A stretch of 64,000 nt of DNA from Ottelia alismoides (taxonomy: Eukaryota > Streptophyta > Magnoliopsida > Alismatales > Hydrocharitaceae): assembly GCA_037367405.1 (NCBI GenBank), contig JAZKJV010011613.1:682001-746000 (forward strand), in the 5' to 3' direction. Of this stretch, positions 24,940 through 35,311 are shown one piece after another (position 1 is the stretch's first letter; every line of letters starts with the position of its first letter). A model generated the notes under the pieces. It saw only the letters and a program-made list of their open reading frames with translations. It searched no databases and had not been told where the DNA came from. The position numbers and the translations under genes are program-made.

Positions 24940-25461
24940 TGTTGGACATGCGAGCCCACGACGAGCCATCATGCAGTAAATGTCATTGCAAATCATTCCC
25001 TGATCTGAAATGAAGAATAACTAATTTGCATTATAGGTGCCTTTGTACAATTAGGGTTATGTACCATGGCCATCTTAATGATCATACAACTGCTGATTCA
25101 ATGGTTCAATCATAGAGGCTGGTGCTTGGATGATATCTAAAAAGTTAGATTAAGGTCTCATCAAGTACCGTCAAATGATTGTTAAGAGATGATCTCCAGC
25201 CTAAGAAGGAGATGACAATCCTTCTCTAAAAGCTGATATCTGACCGACCTCTTGATGTAGGTCCTCGAATAGGAATAGAGATTTTGAGGTGTCAGATAAG
25301 TTAGGTTAACGAGTTAACTTAACGAGACCGAGAGAACCAAGACTTATGTTGTATGATATCACGATATAGGCATGCATCCTTTGACCGGGGACAGATGTAT
25401 CGTTATATGTTTAAATACGTATATTTTACAGACCAATAGGTTGATGATCTAATCAAGGTCT
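24940..25461 (+). repeat. Copia LTR start, inverted copy, truncated
   Basis: Begins with the true LTR terminus TGTTGGACATGCGAGCCC and reads on as a plus-strand LTR for about 520 bp, then similarity ends near 25461. It lies head-on to the LTR at 22612-24939. Its 25123-25461 part is the inverse of about 24599-24937, giving an inverted repeat with arms of about 340 bp and a spacer of about 185 bp. Confidence 0.85.
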
Positions 25462-25780
25462 ATATACTGGTGAGCCTCTATCACTCCATGCTTCCATCAC
25501 GCCATGTGTCTAGAATTCTCATACAATCGTCAGCTCTATCAGAATCTCATGATCATATGACCCTCCTTGTTCCATTATAAATTAGCATCCCCAGCTTCTA
25601 ATTCATTTTTAATTGCTCTTTGATCCAATAACCCCTGGAAATGGTAGCTGGAAGGTGTTCCCTCATGACAGGAGGAGGAATTCCTCGATCCAAGGCATGG
25701 AGAAGCGGATATAGGCTGATTCAACCCCTCACAGGATCTCATTCTAACGACCTCTACATCCAGGCCCTTCCGGTCAGGTG
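25462..25780 (+). other. Unassigned DNA with a promoter-like start and possible first exon
   Basis: TATAAATTA at about 25585 is followed some 55 bp later by an ATG (about 25640) opening a 47-codon frame that starts MVAGRCSLMTGGG and ends at a good splice-donor-like GGTGAGC (25778-25784). A non-autonomous LTR element is inserted right at that point. I do not recognise the peptide. It could be a remnant of a host gene or LTR sequence; nothing here proves expression. Confidence 0.3.
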
Positions 25781-25785
25781 AGCAT

Positions 25786-26159
25786 TGAAACGCATCCCAC
25801 TACCCTTGTTAATTCGATCAAATTAATGGTCAAATTAATTAATTATCGTTCGTTGCAATCGAATAATAAGAGCAGATCAAAAACTGCTTTTAATTAAAGC
25901 AAGTTAATCTCGAGCGGCAATGTTTTTTTACTTGGGCAAGCCCAAGGTCAAACTCAGGGAGGCAGCTCATTTTGAAACGCGTCCCACTACCCTTGTTAAT
26001 TCGATCAAATTAATGGTCAAATTAATTAATTGTCGTCCGTTGCAGTCAGATAATAAGCGCATATCAAAAACCACTTTTAATTAAAGCAAGTTAATCTCGA
26101 GCGGCATTTTTTTTTACTTGGGCAAGCCCAAGGTCGAACTCAGGCAGACAGTTGTCTCC
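25786..26159 (-). repeat. Tandem duplication of the U5 end, 187 bp unit
   Basis: Both copies start TGAAACGC(A/G)TCCCACTACC and run to GGTC(A/G)AACTCAGG. The second is preceded by CATTTT, which is also what precedes the partner LTR at 31134 in the internal region. The partner LTR has only one copy. Confidence 0.9.
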
Positions 26160-27244
26160 TAAGGTAGATTTTTAGCAAAGTCCAAGGTTTGATTTTCATG
26201 GAATAATTTTTTTGGTCTTTTTGGTTTTTTTATGCAAGACACATGCACAATCCAACCAGTTTACAAGTTAATTCAAGTAAGTGACCAAATCAAGTCCAAA
26301 AATTATGAAACTTGGCCAGATGATGAAATGCAATGAAATTAATGTCCTCTAATGTTTTTAGAATTTTCTGACACTAAATGAATTTATTGTAAATTAAAAA
26401 TAAATGCAAGGTGATTTTGACTAAATTAATTTTAATAAATATCAAATCACAACTATTTTAGAAATAAAAATTATCCTAGATAGATATGAAGGTGAGGAAT
26501 CCAGGAAAATTATTAAACCTAAATTTCTATGTGAAATGATCCTATTAAAAATTAAGTAAGGAAATTACTAAAAGATTTATCCAGGCCTCAAGGAGTGTGC
26601 AAATGAGATGAAATTTTTATGCAATGTGAACCTAATTATCTTTGATCTAATTTGATTTTTTGGGATTTTTGGAGTCAAAGAGAAAGTACTATCAATTAAG
26701 AGGCATAAATGGGAAAAATATAGCGAAATTCAACCAATTAGTTAATATAAAAATCCACTGATGTTACAAAAATGTGCCAAGTGTCAAATATGGAAGAGGG
26801 CAATGTAAGCTACACAATGCAATTTTCCAAATTGAAAAATGAATAAAAATGAGTGCCTAAATATGTGTGCAAAGACAGGGGTGTAAATGCAATTATAGGA
26901 ATTAAAATTGATAAAAATAAAATGTGCTGACAGGGACCAATATGCAATTACCTATAATGCTGAGGGGGTGGATGCAATTTTTCCACAGAACACGTGCTCC
27001 TCACATGGGGTCTCCTGGCAGGGACTGAAATGCAATTCTGGAAAACTCCAGGGGCCTCGTTACAATTTACCCAGGATGCACTACGGATCACGTAGGGGTC
27101 CCAGGCTCGGTGGTCTTCGAGGCTCGGAGCGAGGCTCGGTAGGCTCTGGAGGTTCGGATCTAGCTCGGAGTAGCTTCGGGTGATCCGAGCCTAGTGGTCA
27201 GGGAGGAGGCTCGGATCGGGCGATGTGGCTCGACATGGACCGTG

Positions 27245-27512
27245 GGATCAAGGAGGATCCAAAGGCAGCTGGTTGCAGGCACGTGGCGTGTCCGGATCCA
27301 TTAGATCAAGGTCGATCCAACGGTGATGGGTCGCTCCTGAGACGAAGACATGGTTGGTCAATGACTGTTGGATCTAGATTGATCCAACGACACCTGGAGC
27401 GTGAAGAGGCGATGACGTGGCACTTTCTGGAAGTGTAGGATCCGCCTGATCCTACGGCTGCGGGACGTGCGTGATGTGGATGTCTCCTGACTGTTCGATC
27501 AAGGGGATCGAA
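27245..27512. repeat. Series of five GATC-cored hairpins in the LTR
   Basis: Five short inverted repeats, each of form xxxGATC-spacer-GATCxxx, at about 27245, 27302, 27366, 27435 and 27492, spaced 57-69 bp apart. Examples: GTAGGATCC with GGATCCTAC-type arms and TTCGATC with GATCGAA. The outer arm bases differ between units while pairing is kept. The same series is in the partner LTR at about 32408-32678. A further unit lies near 28319-28339 (and 33484-33504). Confidence 0.75.
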
Positions 27513-28741
27513 CGACTGCTAGCGTTCATCCCCAACAGTCCTCCGCCTCCTACGGCGGAAAGGACTGGGCTCCGGCAAAACTGACCTAGTTCCGCCTCGT
27601 CCTCCCGTTGTCGGTGAAGGGTGCTGGAGTGTCTGGCGTAGCTCAGAAGGTTCGTGGAGTGGCGACGGAACATCTGGTGGTCTCAGGAGTGGCGGAGAAG
27701 CTCTGGGGCGCGGTGGCGGAGGAGCTCGAAAGCAGCTCCGATGAGTCTCCGACCAATCAAAATGGAAGTACCTGCAGGGGGTTAGAAGATAGTCGAAGAG
27801 TGCGATGTGTCCGTGGGGTGATGTGGAGTGAAGTGCGAGGCATGTGAAGAAATAAGGTGGTCCGGTGATAGAGCTCCGCCAAGGTGGCGGAGTTGACGTC
27901 GGTGAGATGTAAAGTACGTCGTCAGAGGAAACGAAGGGGCTCGCGAAGATCAGAGCTCCCTTGCGGAGCTCGGAGGATGATTGGCGGAGCGGGATGAGGC
28001 TCGTGGACGGCGAATAAAATGGGAGAAGGAGAAGGAAAAATAAGAAGAAGATCGGGGAAGAGATGGAGACGTGTAACTGGGATCAGAAGCTCGGAGGGAG
28101 CTTCCAGGTCATCGCTCGAAGGCCGGTAGGGGACCTGAGCTCGTGCAGCGCCTTGGAGGAGCTGCGACACGGCGGAGTTGGGCCATGGATCTCGCTGGAG
28201 GTGGTTCTCCATCTTCGTTCGACCTCAGGTCAAATTGTCGTCACCAATTTTAAGGTGGGAGCTCGGAGATACTCTCCGTGGTGGCGGATTAAGGGTGTAC
28301 GTGGAGATCCTCTGGATGTTGGATCAAGAAGGGATCCAATGGCTGGAGGTGAGGGCGGATGACACAAGGGCGCCGGGACTGGTGGCTCAACCAGAAAGGG
28401 CCACGTGGCCCAATCAGATTATTAGGATTTAGAAATTACAATGTGAAGAGTCAAACAGCCGAATTTGAGAAAACTCAAAACATGAAAGTTGTAGATCTCG
28501 ATGAGATCTACAAGTTTCATGTTGACTAAAAACGGAGACGAGGTCAACTGATGACACAAAATATTTTTAGGGGTATTTTTAAGGCTAAAAACACCATGGC
28601 TTTTAATTTTGATATTTTTTTTGTGATTTTTAATTTATTCAAGGCTCTGATAATTACATGACTTTAGCTGGTTTTTATTGACACAAATTTAAGCAAGGGG
28701 TTAAAAATGAAGAATTAAGATGATGAAATTGAGTTTCATCA

Positions 28742-28753
28742 CCCCTTGTACTT
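28742..28753 (-). other. PPT-like tract of the non-autonomous element
   Basis: The minus strand reads AAGTACAAGGGG directly before the LTR start TGATGAAAC. It is a weakened version of the G1 tract AAAGTATAGGGGGA. Confidence 0.75.
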
Positions 28754-31133
28754 AAACTATGCTCGTCCCCGAGCATCAAAGACAATGAATAAACTGGATT
28801 AACTCTCTGTGCATGTGAGTACAGGATCCAATCTGTTCAAGTCCACTCAACTTTAGAGGTTCAAAATTTTAGAGCTCAACCCAGCCTTAATCAAGAGGCA
28901 CCCAATTCCTCTAATTATCCAGACTCTCTCTGATGTACATATAATTTAAGGGTATGATAATTAGTGTTGACTGCGTTCACGAGAGTAGATTCAAGTCTTC
29001 ACCCAAGGTCTTGGTCTGAAAAACTCTCCTAAGGACCTAATCCTCAACACTAGGGAATGCACCGTCTCTTTAGTTGCCAGACTTAAAAATGTAGATGGAA
29101 GGCCAGTAATGGAGGGCATGGGATTGTGTCATTTCTTCTCTCCCTCTCATAGGAACAAGGATCCTCTCTTAGTGCCTTATTACGCAACACATTTTTTTGA
29201 TGTTGATCAGTGCATCTGTCAAGAGAAGTTGGAGTCGTCTGCACTTATTTTCCTGGGAATACACCGGGGTGTGTCTTTTTTGAGTACCTATCGTACCTTG
29301 TACACCCAGACTTGTAGCATTTACGATGTAGAGCCCTTTTTTGGTGCAAGCCCGACTCCTGGTCCTAATAGCGGTGGTCCAAGTGGACACTTTGAAAAGT
29401 TTGGGAGCGCTCACCTTTGGTGGAAGCTCTTTGATATGTAACTTTATGGAGTGAGAGCTTTTCTTTGACATTTCATTTATTTGTAGTATTTTGGCTAGCT
29501 ACACTACTTTTACCAAGAGTTGGCGCACAGTGATCAACATTTTTATTTATTTCACACCCTGGTACTTAGCTCAATGTCAAGAGATTAGTATAAGAACCAA
29601 GTTCTCATACTGGATAAAATTGCTGACACTCAGGTTTCATGAAACCTTCAAAGATTTTATCCCATCCTCGAGCATCCTTAGATCAAGTCCAGACTCGAAT
29701 CCCTCATCCCACTCCCTCAAGTGAAGAGTCAACTCATCTCATCAAAACTGCAATCGTGCATGTGATGTGCTGATCATATTCTTATGGTCTGAGACTAAGC
29801 ATGAAATATAGCATGCAAATCTAGAAATCTTGGGGAATGTGGATGATCAAGTCTAAGACCCTGATGGCTAAGACTGGTTAACCTAAAATCTCAAGTCCTC
29901 ACAAACTGAGTTTCCTTGAACATTTCAGATCCTGGGTAAAAGTGGGATTGTAGAGGATTAATCCAACTCCTTCATTCAAAAACAAAACACACACATTTTT
30001 TTAAGCTTCAAGAGATATTAGTACTGCCTAAACTCAATTAAGTAGATGCATCTGCATTCAGCCAGTATGGATGTAAGTATAGGCCGGAGCCCGTTACTTG
30101 AGGACGAGGCCTTACGAGATGTCCTCTAAACCATCCACTCTGTTAAGGGCGAACCCTCACTGAACGTGGCTACTTAATTGGGCTTAGTAGTCACTAATGA
30201 CTCCTAAAGGGATTTTTGGATTTTTCTCATTTTTATGGATTTTTAGTTAAAGGTTAGAACACATGTTAGACTCAATTTTCTCAACTTTCCTTGAAAAGAG
30301 AAAGAAAATTTTCAAAACCATGTCACACAAAAAAAAAATTCAAAACATTTTCAAAGAATTTTTTCAAAACAAGGAAAACTCATTTTTCAAATCATTTTCG
30401 AAAATAGTTTTATAAAAATAGTGTAACATAATATAGAAAAAGCTGTGAAAACATTTGAGTCCACTTAGTTCAAAGATTTTTACTTTAGCCAAAAAGTTTT
30501 AAATTTTTCAATTTTTTCAGATTATAGCTAAAGTAAGTATACTGTATATATGGTATACCCCCCTATACTTAAACTTTGCTATGTACTCATAGCACTAGAT
30601 GATACAAGTCCATAGGTCCATTTAAATATAGAGAAATATACGGGAACTAAAAGGGGCTCCCCCTATACTTAGGTTAGAAATAACCTAAGTATAAAGGCAA
30701 GGAAAGATGAGTGGAGAAAATCACAGGGACTCGGGTCCCCCCTATACTTAGGCTGAGATTAGCCTAAGTATAAAGATGGAGATTTGATGTTGGGAGAGAC
30801 CCAAGGTGAACGAAGAAGAAGGATGGATGTACAAATGAGTGGATGAATCTGCGGAGATAAATGGAGTATCTAAGGCTCAAGGGAGGGTGTCGGAGCAAAC
30901 ATGGCTCAATCAAGCATGCAAAACCCTTTAATTTCACCAACTCACATATGAAACCAACCGAGGTTGGTTTATTATCTTGTCAGTTTTATTGGTGATTAAA
31001 ACATTCTATTTATACGCGGTAACAAAAATGTTAAGTGAAATCGACTGCGCACGAGGGTGTTGCTCTCCCAAGACAAATTTTTTTACTCCATTTTAGGTTG
31101 ACTTGCAATTTTAATCCATTTTTTACTCCATTT
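28754..31133 (-). other. Internal region: leader, hairpin modules, conserved 3' block; no coding
   Basis: Read on the minus strand: leader-like sequence from 31133 to about 30880, with TTGGGAGAGCAACACCC as in the G1 leader near 40208; hairpin-plus-purine modules at about 30775-30555; a TTTTGAAA-rich tract at about 30540-30230; a block of about 1.4 kb in the position of the G1 3' noncoding block; then the PPT. The gag-pol part is deleted near 30880. No tRNA primer site follows the 5' LTR: the sequence there is AATGGAGTAAAAAATGG. Frames at 29109-29724 are unsupported. Confidence 0.75.
30555..30775 (-). other. Hairpin-plus-purine modules in the non-autonomous element
   Basis: Two clear modules on the minus strand (30775-30735 and 30695-30657) each have an ACTTAGG...CCTAAGT stem, followed by TATAGGGGG. 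A third site at about 30557-30569 has the purine run TATAGGGGGG without a clear stem. They match the four modules after pol in G1. Confidence 0.8.
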
Positions 31134-33907
31134 TGAAACGCGTCCCACTACCCTTGCTAATTCGATCAAATTAATAGTCAAATTAATTAATTGTCGTTCG
31201 TTGCAGTCGGATAATAAGAGCAGATCAAAAACCACTTTTAATGAAAGCAAGTTAATCTCGAGCGGCAAATTTTTTTACTTGGGCAAGCCCAAGGTCGAAC
31301 TCAGGGAGGCAGCTGTCTACTTAGGTAGATTTTTATCAAAGTCCAAGGTTTGATTTTCAGGGAATAATTTTTTTGGTCATTTTTGGTTTTTTTATGCAAG
31401 ACACATGCATAATCCAGCCAGTTTACAAGTTAATTCAAGTAAGTGATCAAATCAAGTCCAAAAATTATGAAACTTCGTAGATGATGAAATGCAATGAAAT
31501 TAGGGTCCTCTATTTTTTTTGAATTTTCTGACACTAAATGAATTTAATGTAAATTAAAAATAAATAAAAGGTGATTTTGACTAAATTAATTTTATTAAAT
31601 ATCAAATCACAGCATTTTTAGAAATAAAAATTATCCTAGATAGATCTGAAGGTGAGGAATCCAGGAAAATTATTAAACCTAAATTTCTATGTGAAATAAT
31701 CCTATTAAAAATTAATTAAGGAAATCACTAAAAGATTTTTTTCAGGCCTCAGGATGCGTGCAAATGAGATGAAATTTTTACGCAATATGAACCTAATTAT
31801 CCTAGATCTAATGTGATTTTTTGGAGATTTTTGGAGTCACAGAGAAAGTACTGTCAATTAAGAGGCATAAATGGGCAAAATATAGCAAAATTCAACCAAT
31901 TAATTAATAGAAAAATCCACTTATATTACAAAAATGTGCCAAGTGTCACATATGGAAGAGGACAATGTAAGCTACATAATGCAATTTTCTAAATTAAAAA
32001 ATGAATAAAAATGAGTGCATAAATATGCGTGCAAAGACAGAGATGTAAATGCAATTACAGGAATTAAAATTGATAAAAATAAAATATGCTGACAAGGACC
32101 AATATGCAATTACCTATAATGCTGAGGGGGTGGATGAAATTTTTCCACAGAACATGTGCTCCTCACGTGGGGTCTCCTGGCAGGGACTGAAATACAATTC
32201 TGGAAACCTCCAGGAGCCTCGTTGCGATTTACCCAGGACGCACGTGCAGATCACGTGGGGGTCCCAGGCTCGGTGGTCTTCGAAGGCTCGGAGCGAGGCT
32301 CGGTAGGCTTTGGAGGTTCGGATCTGGCTCGGAGTAGCTTCAGGTGATCCGAGCCTAGTGGTCGAGAAGGAGGCTCGGATCGAGCGACGTGGCTCGATGT
32401 GGACAGTGGGATCAAGGAGGATCCAATGGCAGCTGGATGCGGGCGCATGGCATGTCTGGATCCGTTAGATCAAGGTCGATCCAACGGTGTTGGGTCACTC
32501 CTGAGACGAAGACATGGTTGATCACTGATTGTTGGATCTAGATTGATCCAACGGCACCTGGAGCGCGGAGAGGCGATGACGTGGTGTGGTCTGGAAGCGT
32601 AGGATCCGCCTGATCCTACGGTTGCGGGGCGTGCACAACGTGGATGTCTCCTGACCGTTCGATCAAGGGGATCGAACGGCTGCTGGCGTTCTTCCCCAAC
32701 AGTCCTCCGCCTCCTGCGGTGGAGAGGACTGGGCTCCAGCGAAGCTGACCTAGCTCTGCCTCGTCCTCCCGTTGTCGGTGAAGGGCGCAGGAGTATCTGG
32801 CGTAGCTCAGAAGGTTCGTGGAGGGGTGGCGGAACGTCCGGTAGTCTCAGGAGTGGCGGAGAAGCTTTGGGGCGCGGTGCCGGAGGAGCTCAGAAGCAGC
32901 TCCGGTGAGTCTTCAACCAATCAAAATGGAAGTACCTACAGGGGGGTTAGAAGATAGCCGAAGCGTGCGATGTGTCCACGAGGTGATGTGGAGTGAAGTG
33001 CGAGGCCTGTGAAGAAAGAAGGTGGTCCGGTGATAGAGCTCCGCCAAGGTGGCGGAGCTGGCGTCGATGAGATGTGAAGTACGTCATCAGAGGAAACGAA
33101 GGGGCTTACGAAGATCAGAGCTCCCATGCAGAGCTCGGAGGATGATTGGCGGAGCGGGATGAGGCTTGTGGACTGCGAATAAAATGGGAGAAGGAGAAGG
33201 AAAAATAAGAATAAGATCGAGGAAGAGATGGAGATGTCTACTTGGATCTGAAGCTCAGAGGGAGCTTCCAGGTCGTCGCTCGAAGGCCGGTAGGGGACCT
33301 GAGCTCGTGCATCGCCTTGAAGGAGCTGCGACACGGTAGAGTTGGGCCGTGGATCTCGCGCGGAGGTGGTTCTCGGTCTTTGCTCGACCTCAGGTCAAAT
33401 TGTTGTCACCAATTTGAAGGTGGGAGCTCGGAGATACTCTCCGTGGTGGCGGATTAAGTGTGTACGTAGAGATCCTCTGGCCGTTGGATCAAGAAGGGAT
33501 CCAACGGCTGGAGGTGAGGGCGGATGACGCAAGGGCACCGGGCCACGTGGCTCAACCAGAAAGGGCCACGTGGCCCAATCAGATTATTAGGATTTTGAAA
33601 TTGCAATATGAAGAGCCAAACGGCCGAATTTGAGAAAACTCAAAACATAAAAGTTGTAGATCTCGATGAGATCTACAAGTTTCATGTTGACCAAAAACGG
33701 AGACGAGGTCAACTGGCGACACCAAATATTTTTAGGAGTATTTTTAAGGCTAAAAACACCATGGCTTTTAATTTTGATATTTTTTTTGTGATTTTTAATT
33801 TATTCAAGACTCTGATAATTACAGGACTTTATCTGGTTTTTATTGACACAAATTTAAGCAAGGGGGTTAAAAATGAAGAATTAAGATGATGAAAACGAGT
33901 TTCATCA
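31134..33907 (-). repeat. 5' LTR of the non-autonomous element (2774 bp)
   Basis: Minus-strand start at 33907 (TGATGAAACTCG) and end at 31134 (GCGTTTCA). It matches 25973-28741 along its length. The GC-rich block is at about 32150-33560, with the GATC hairpin series at about 32408-32678 and two CACGTGG motifs near 33543-33572. Confidence 0.92.
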
Positions 33908-33912
33908 AGCAT

Positions 33913-34729
33913 CTCTTTTATATTGTCTTAAATTTCTTTTAGATCCTTAGCGTAGCTACACCTTTAATTCCTTTTGATTCCATCGCAATAATAAAAAAAT
34001 CCCAAAAATCGTAGTTCTCCAGAGCACTAGGCTCCGGCCATCATTTCGCCGTGCCACACCCTATTTCTGACCCTCTGTAATTCAATATCTCTCCTTGTCG
34101 CTTCTTCGTCATTTGCCCTCATTCTGATTAACTAGATTCTCTTTAAATCGGCGAATTGAGACTCACTCAACTACCATCGACGGAAACCCCTCTATTCCCC
34201 TGTGCTTGGAAGCTTTAAAATAGGTTGAGAGAATACCTTTCGAGCCTATCTATCTTTTTGTGCATGAATTGGGACCTAAAGGAGCACTTGCACGTCAAAT
34301 CGACCTGGGAAGTTTATTCCCAGGTCGTCAGAAAAGAAACCCTTTCCAAGCCTCCTCCGACGAGGCCAAGAGCTTCTGGAGCACCTCTATAGGTAAGGAC
34401 ATGGAAGGAAAATATCACGATATATCGGCGATATATCGCCGATATATCAATATCGGCGATATATCGCCGATATATCAATATCGGCATGGGACTTGTATGG
34501 GTACCGATATGGCAATATATCTCGATTTCCAGACATTTTCTTCATCGATATAGGAGGCTGGAGGATGTCAGAGTAGGGATAAATCTAGGATCAAAGCTTA
34601 TCGGGGAAGAAGTCCTTCCTCGTTCTTCCACGCCGCTTAGATAATGTCTAATCAAGCTTCAAACTTGATCTAATCCTGGTCATTGAATTCAAGCAAAGCA
34701 GTACTCAATCTTAAATGCTTGGGTTTAAG
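33913..34729. other. Unassigned DNA between the AGCAT repeat and an old LTR
   Basis: Moderately GC-rich. A 97-codon frame (34260-34553, plus, starting MHELGPKGALARQ) includes a perfect donor-like AGGTAAGG near 34391 and then runs into the palindromic tandem repeat at 34423-34485. I do not recognise the peptide. Together with 25462-25780, now 8 kb away across the inserted element, it was once continuous DNA. Confidence 0.35.
34423..34485. repeat. Self-complementary tandem repeat, 28 bp unit
   Basis: Two exact 28 bp units plus 7 bases of a third. Each unit contains CGGCGATATATCGCCG, a perfect palindrome. The immediate left flank (CGATA) continues the pattern. Confidence 0.9.
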
Positions 34730-35311
34730 TGACAACGCGTGGCACTCCTGCAACTGTTCATCTCCGCCCGCATGCCTCCCACAAGCATCTAAAGGGGTAA
34801 TTGCAAAAATACACTGTGCATTTCTTTATTTTGTTTAGTATTGTAAATATAATATGTAGTGTTAATTTTTAGTGGATGTTGAAATTTGACCCTTAAGCTT
34901 CTATCTTTTTACAATTACGTTTGCATGCCTCACGTGTTGTGACATGTGAGGCTATGTAAAATTTACATTTGTACCCTTAAGTTTTTGGGATAATTTATTA
35001 AACTGATTTAAGGTTTTTTTTAAATTGCAATTAGGTCTCTACTCTTGTGACATTTTGTTTCTCATATTTTGTGCATATTATATATTTTTTTCTCAAAAAC
35101 TTATAGCAAAATTACCATAGATGCCTTACACCATGTTTAAGCTTGCATAATTCTACTTGGCATTTTAGTTAATTTTCCTATTTATTAAAAATCCAAAAAA
35201 ATACATTTTCTTCTTGACTAATTACAAAAACCCATAAAAACTAGAAAACATTTTTCAAAAAAAATCCCCCAAAAATATATTACCTATATTATTATATATT
35301 CTGCTACATAT
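34730..35311 (+). repeat. Older gypsy LTR, left piece, split by G1
   Basis: Follows the G1 LTR from about 37590 onward: TTGCAAAAATACACTG near 34800, CCTCACGTGTTGTGACATGTGAGG near 34930, the TATTTATTAAAAATCC phrase near 35180. It ends in CATAT (35307-35311), the G1 target site. It continues at 54011. The outer part of this LTR was not found. Confidence 0.72.

Larger units (their letters stand above)
25786..28741 (-). repeat. 3' LTR of the non-autonomous element (2956 bp)
   Basis: On the minus strand it starts TGATGAAACTC at 28741 and ends GCGTTTCA. It is about 180 bp longer than its partner because its inner-type end is duplicated: 25786-25972 and 25973-26159 are near-identical tandem copies. 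GC-rich frames at 26908-28432, seen on both strands, recur in the partner LTR with breaks and are not supported as genes. Confidence 0.92.
25786..33907 (-). mobile_element. Non-autonomous gypsy-related LTR element without gag or pol (8122 bp)
   Basis: Two direct LTRs (25786-28741 and 31134-33907) enclose a 2392 bp internal region, and the whole is flanked by a perfect 5 bp duplication AGCAT (25781-25785, 33908-33912). Orientation is minus: PPT-like tract next to the left LTR, leader next to the right one. The internal region shares with G1 the leader phrase GGGAGAGCAACACCCTC, the hairpin-plus-purine modules and the TTTTCAAA-rich tract, but has no coding sequence. It is best described as a large retrotransposon derivative of the Athila-like lineage that needed proteins from a partner. 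LTRs show visible but modest divergence. Confidence 0.9.

Noticed and set aside
26908..28432. Run of 70-100 codon frames in the non-autonomous element's LTR
   Set aside because: The partner LTR breaks or changes the same frames; they sit in a GC-rich noncoding block.
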